Assembly: GCF_003751225.1 (NCBI RefSeq)
Contig: NZ_RJKE01000001.1
Location: 7,316,001-7,380,000, forward strand
Direction of reading: 5' to 3'
DNA from: Actinocorallia herbida
GTDB taxonomy: Bacteria; Actinomycetota; Actinomycetes; Streptosporangiales; Streptosporangiaceae
Length of the DNA stretch: 64,000 nucleotides
How positions within the stretch are numbered: the stretch's first letter is position 1; each line of letters starts with the position of its first letter. Both the position numbers and the translations under genes were made by a program. Under the pieces are notes generated by a model, which saw nothing but the letters and a program-made list of their open reading frames with translations, was not told the DNA's origin and made no database searches. Below, piece by piece: positions 60,644-64,000 of this stretch.

Positions 60644-61069
60644 TCAAGGGGCGGTGAGCAGGGACCAGAGGTGGCCGTCGGGGTCGGCGAAGGTGCCGGT
60701 GTAGCCCCAGGGAAGACGGGACGGCTCCACGATGACGCGGGCGCCGTGCGCGCGGGCGCGTTCGATGAGCGCGTCGACCTCGGCGTCGGTGGGCCGGGCG
60801 AGGGTGAAGACGCATTCGCTGCGGCCCGGCTCGGCCACCTCGTGGTCGCCGATGACCCAGCCGAAGCCGCCCGTGGGCACGAGCATGACCCGCAGCCCCG
60901 CGTTGACGGCGAACTCCAGCGGTTCGGGCACGCCGTCCTCGGCGGGCGGCCCGGGGGCGTCCCACCCGAGGACGTCCTGGTAGAAGCGGTAGGAGACGCC
61001 CCTGTCGGCGATCGGCAGCGCGGCGGTGACGACCCCGGCCCGGGTCGCGTGCGTGTTCTGTTCGGTCAT
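60644..61069 (-). CDS. VOC-family (glyoxalase-like) protein
   Basis: 141 residues from ATG 61069 with GGGAGG upstream. Two beta-alpha-beta repeats: VSYRFYQDVLGWDAP and the later VDALIERARAHGARV, GYTGTFADPDGHLWSL, the latter being the usual end of the vicinal-oxygen-chelate fold. Cytoplasmic; may bind a metal and a small ligand (glyoxalase, bleomycin-binding or dioxygenase type). Confidence 0.85.
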   Translation of the reverse strand: MTEQNTHATRAGVVTAALPIADRGVSYRFYQDVLGWDAPGPPAEDGVPEPLEFAVNAGLRVMLVPTGGFGWVIGDHEVAEPGRSECVFTLARPTDAEVDALIERARAHGARVIVEPSRLPWGYTGTFADPDGHLWSLLTAP

Positions 61070-61205
61070 GACTACCTCCCGTGTCCGTTCCGGCACCCCC
61101 ATCATGCGGCACCGCACCGACATTTCCCGGCCGTCGCCCGCGATCTGTGGACAACCCGGTCCGCCTTCCACCGGTTCGCGAGAAAGGTCGTTCTCCGCCG
61201 GACGG

Positions 61206-62549
61206 TCAGTGCGGCAGGCGGCCGCTCCGGTACCGGGTGAAAAGGTAGTTGACCAGCCAGAGCGCGGCACCGATGACGATGAGGGTCGCGGCGCGGACAT
61301 AGACCTCGGCGTCACGGCCGGTGAGCGGTGAGGCGAGCAGCAGGCAGACGATCGCCCCCAGCGCGGGCATCCACGACGGCGCACGGAAGTGGGCGTGCTC
61401 GACGGGATCGCGGCGCAGGAGCAGGACGCACACGTTGACCAGGGCGAAGACCAGCAGGAGCAGCAGCACCGTGGTGTCGGCGAGGCCCCCGACATCGCCG
61501 GTGCTGACCAGGACCACCGCGACCGCCACCGTGAACAGGATCGCGGTCCACGGCGTGGCGCGGACCGGCGCGACCTTGCCGAGCACCGACGGCACGATGC
61601 CTTCGCGGGCCATCCCGTAGACGAGGCGCGAGGCCATGATCATGTTGATGAGCGCGGTGTTGCCCACGGCGAGCAGCGCGATGAGCGCGAACAGCTTGGG
61701 CGGGAAGGACAGCCCGGCGACCTTGACGACCTCCAGCAGCGGACCCGTCGAGCTCTCCAGCGTCTTGGTGTCGACGAGCATCGTCGCGGTGAAGGCGACG
61801 GCCAGGTAGACGACCGCGGCGAAGACCAGGCCGCCGAACAGCGCGCGGGGGAAGTCGGCCTGCGGGTGCTTGGCCTCCTCGGCGAGGTTGACGGAGTCCT
61901 CGAAGCCCAGCAGCGCGTAGAACGCCAGCGCGGTGCCGCCGAGGACGCCGAGGATCGCGCCGTTCTGCGGGTGGAACTCCAGCGCGCGGGCCGGCTCGCC
62001 GTCCCCTTGGATGAGCGCCCAGATCCCGATCACGACGATGACGAGCAGCCCGAACGCCTCGATCGCGGTGAGCACGACGTTCACCTTGATGGACTCGGAG
62101 ATGCCCGCGAGGTTCACCAGCGTCACCAGGGCGAGGAACGCCAGCGCCCCGACGATGACGGGCAGCGTGATGAACTCGGCGAGGTACCGCCCTCCGAAGG
62201 CGCGTGCCGCGGCGCTGGCGGAGGTGACGCCGCTCATCATCACGGTGAACGCCACCATGAACGTGACGAAGGGCAGCCCGAACGCCTTGTGCGTGTACAG
62301 CGCCGCGCCTGACGCCTTCGGGTACTTGCCCACCAGCTCGGCGTACGCCGTGGCCGTCAGCGACGCGAGGACGAACGCGACGAGGAACGGCAGCCAGATC
62401 GCTCCGCCGACCTCGCCCGCGACCTGTCCGACGAGGGCGTAGATGCCCGCGCCGAGGATGTCGCCCACGACGAAGAGCAGCAGCACCTTCCGCCCGATGA
62501 CCCTCTTGAGCTCGGATTCCTCCGGCTGCCCGAGCACCGCTCTCGCCAC
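61206..62549 (-). CDS. APC-superfamily amino acid permease
   Basis: 447 residues from GTG 62549. Twelve membrane helices; the first contains LLLFVVGDILGAGIYALVG with the substrate-binding unwound segment. YAELVGKYPKASGAALYTH (helix 2-3), YALLGFEDSVNLAEEAKHPQ (helix 6 region) and MASRLVYGMAREG are characteristic of the cationic/basic amino-acid and amine transporter group. It imports amino acids or amines by proton or sodium coupling. No operon partner. Confidence 0.9.
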   Translation of the reverse strand: MARAVLGQPEESELKRVIGRKVLLLFVVGDILGAGIYALVGQVAGEVGGAIWLPFLVAFVLASLTATAYAELVGKYPKASGAALYTHKAFGLPFVTFMVAFTVMMSGVTSASAAARAFGGRYLAEFITLPVIVGALAFLALVTLVNLAGISESIKVNVVLTAIEAFGLLVIVVIGIWALIQGDGEPARALEFHPQNGAILGVLGGTALAFYALLGFEDSVNLAEEAKHPQADFPRALFGGLVFAAVVYLAVAFTATMLVDTKTLESSTGPLLEVVKVAGLSFPPKLFALIALLAVGNTALINMIMASRLVYGMAREGIVPSVLGKVAPVRATPWTAILFTVAVAVVLVSTGDVGGLADTTVLLLLLVFALVNVCVLLLRRDPVEHAHFRAPSWMPALGAIVCLLLASPLTGRDAEVYVRAATLIVIGAALWLVNYLFTRYRSGRLPH

Positions 62550-63094
62550 GACCGCCCACCCCGTTCCGTACCCGTCCGACGACCCTCCGCATTGAGCCTA
62601 TGCCGCGGCTCCGACATCCGCATGGGGAAGAACCGGGCGAGTACCGGCGGGATACGACGGACCCCGGCCGCACGTCGGGTCGGCGCGCCGCCGAGTCGAG
62701 AGGTTCGTCCCGGTTCGTCCAGGTCACCGGCCGCCCTGGATCGACGCCGCCACACCGCAGGAGCATCGAGGCCCTCCCGCGCGGTGCGCCTTCGGTCTTC
62801 ACGAAACCACGCTCGGCGAATCCCTCCACGTCGACGGCCCTGGCCGCCTCCTCCCCTGGATCCGCCCCGTCAGCGGGCATCCGCGGGGTGGCGGGTACCG
62901 GAGCCGGGTCGCGCACTTTCGCCGAGGCCTGCGCCGGGCTCGGGGCGGGCGGCTCCGCGTCTATACGAGGGTCCGGACCGACGGCGAGACCGCCGGCCCG
63001 TCAGCGGCCGATGGGCAGGAGTCCGCCTATGCCTCGGGCGCCGGAAAACCAGATGACCCGGCCCGCGCGGGTGTCCTACCGTCGGAGGATGGAC
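62550..63094. other. 545-bp gap without convincing gene
   Basis: Long open readings exist on both strands because of the GC content, but no start, ribosome site or domain supports them. No strong hairpin was noted. Confidence 0.4.
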
Positions 63095-63631
63095 GTGACG
63101 TTCCGACGGACGGGTGAGCGCAGGTACGCGGTGATAGCCGAGCCGCCGGGGCGGCCCGCGCAGGCGATGGATCCGGCCCCCGGCTACGACGAGCAGATCC
63201 CGCACGACGCCGTCCACTACCTCGTGGAGGCGGAGCTGGGGCTGATGGGCGGGCTCTACGGGCGGATCGCGCGGGGCGGCGGAGAGCTGCCCATCGCCGT
63301 CCGCGACGGGGAGGACCCCAAGGCGCGGCGGCGGGCGATCCGCAGGCAGCAGCGCAAGCAGGCTTCGCTGCGCGCCCGGGACCACGCGAGCGGCGACGAG
63401 ATGGGGCTCTCCGAGGATCTCGCGGCGGCCGTCGATCTCGCCTGGCGGCGGGCGCGCGGCGCCAGGCGTCCGGAGTGGGCCCCGCCACGCCCGGCGGACC
63501 CAGAGGTCGAGGCGCTGGTCCAGCGGTTGATGCCCGCGGTCGAGGCGTTCGCCGAGCGGTGGCGGGGGCTGCCGGTGGGCGGCGCGGTCACGTTCCGCTG
63601 GCCCGCGACGCGTCCGGAATCCGCGGGCTGA
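63095..63631 (+). CDS. Hypothetical protein
   Basis: 178 residues from GTG 63095 (GGAGG 6 nt upstream); ATG 63089 would overlap the ribosome site. It opens with a short beta stretch FRRTGERRYAVIAEP, then DAVHYLVEAELGLMGGLYGRI, a basic helix RRRAIRRQQRKQASLRARDH, and AFAERWRGLPVGGAVTFRW near the end. The family is not recognised; a small soluble regulator or enzyme subunit is possible. The 3' end overlaps the convergent transporter gene by 44 bp. Confidence 0.65.
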   Translation: MTFRRTGERRYAVIAEPPGRPAQAMDPAPGYDEQIPHDAVHYLVEAELGLMGGLYGRIARGGGELPIAVRDGEDPKARRRAIRRQQRKQASLRARDHASGDEMGLSEDLAAAVDLAWRRARGARRPEWAPPRPADPEVEALVQRLMPAVEAFAERWRGLPVGGAVTFRWPATRPESAG

Positions 63632-64000
63632 CCTCGGCTGCGCCGTCGCCTCCGGCGGGACGCGGCGTGCGGCCGACGAGGAAGAGCCCGAGCAGGACGA
63701 CGGCCGAGGCGGCGACGACGGTCGGGGTGATGGATTCGCCGAGGACGACCGCGGCCGCCGCGATGCCGAAGATCGGGACGAGGAGGCTGTAGGGGGCGAC
63801 CCTCGCCACCCCGTGGTCGGCGAGCAGCCGGTTCCACAGGCCGAAGCCGAGGATGGTGGAGGCGTAGGCGATGAAGGCGACGGCCAGCAAGCTCGCCAAA
63901 GACAAGTGGGTGAGCGCGCGCACGGTGGCGTCCGTGCCTTCGATCGCCGCGGACAGGCCGAGCAGCGGCAGCGGCGGCACCAGGCTGGAGTAGGCGAGCA
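63588..64000 (-). CDS. EamA/DMT-family transporter (C-terminal part, cut by window edge)
   Basis: The last 136 codons or so are present; the gene continues beyond the window. Four membrane helices are seen, ending with SLASLLAVAFIAYASTILGFGLW, LLVPIFGIAAAAVVLGESI and VVAASAVVLLGLFLVGR, the standard second EamA repeat. Such proteins export amino acids or other metabolites. The stop overlaps the hypothetical protein gene antisense. Confidence 0.85.
   Translation of the reverse strand, partial: LAYSSLVPPLPLLGLSAAIEGTDATVRALTHLSLASLLAVAFIAYASTILGFGLWNRLLADHGVARVAPYSLLVPIFGIAAAAVVLGESITPTVVAASAVVLLGLFLVGRTPRPAGGDGAAEVSPRIPDASRASGT

Noticed and set aside
62592-63056. Plus-strand reading in the gap after the amino acid permease
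   Set aside because: Arg/Pro/Ser-rich, no ribosome site and no domain.
72-63180. Other GGATCC sites (for example near 72, 48549, 60575, 62863, 63170)
   Set aside because: They lack the AT-rich TT/AA flanks and promoter position of the cluster operators, so they are not counted as operators.

Overview
The window is about 72% GC with dense, often overlapping genes, GTG/TTG starts, GNAT-free but regulator-rich content (IclR, LacI, FadR-type GntR, MerR, MarR, OmpR), an IdeR-type iron box and a DUF574-type methyltransferase. This points to a filamentous actinomycete; I would guess Streptosporangiales/Thermomonosporaceae (Actinomadura-like), but the genus cannot be fixed from the sequence. No rRNA, tRNA or CRISPR array was recognised.

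Layout. 1-2740: a divergent IclR regulator (cut by the window edge) and an amidohydrolase/M19 dipeptidase pair with a clear dyad operator between them. 2827-5911: a small phospho-signalling island: a zinc-ribbon/FHA protein, a soluble Ser/Thr kinase with a repeat-like C-terminus, and a fusion of a Zc3h12a-type NYN/PIN nuclease domain, a Cys/His cluster and an FHA domain. 6031-16588: an L-arabinose locus on the minus strand: LacI regulator, GH36 glycosidase, sugar-binding lipoprotein, two permeases (no ATPase) and, from its own operator, araD-araA-araB.

17679-38335 is the most distinctive part: a catabolic cluster for an unidentified, probably nitrogen-containing compound. It encodes a glutamine-synthetase-like ligase, a Rieske oxygenase, a sarcosine-oxidase-like flavoenzyme, a class V aminotransferase, an aldehyde dehydrogenase, two phosphotriesterase-family proteins, a cysteine hydrolase, a creatininase-family amidase, a cytidine-deaminase-like enzyme, an amidohydrolase, a metallo-beta-lactamase lactonase, a cyclase-family hydrolase and a Pot-type ABC importer. 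Nearly every promoter region of this cluster carries one or two AT-rich TTGGATCCAA-type palindromes, which I read as operators of the FadR-family regulator encoded at 21135-21848. A TnpB-like mobile element (about 22152-23993) sits inside the cluster.

38511-47561: an antiporter gene behind a consensus iron box, a guanidinobutyrase/agmatinase plus aminoaldehyde dehydrogenase pair, a carboxymuconolactone-decarboxylase-like protein, an acyl-CoA ligase, a membrane metallophosphoesterase and a MerR/GyrI pair. 47640-59058: secreted protein, sirtuin, PepSY protein with divergent two-component system, hydrolase, methyltransferase, YidB-like protein, a gene-wreck (Tat lipoprotein signal joined to the C-terminal half of a PucR regulator), a Bcr/CflA exporter, an SDR, and a DJ-1/MarR operon. 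59059-64000: sparse region with low-complexity repeats, then a DUF5713 protein, a VOC protein, an amino acid permease, a hypothetical protein and the end of an EamA transporter.
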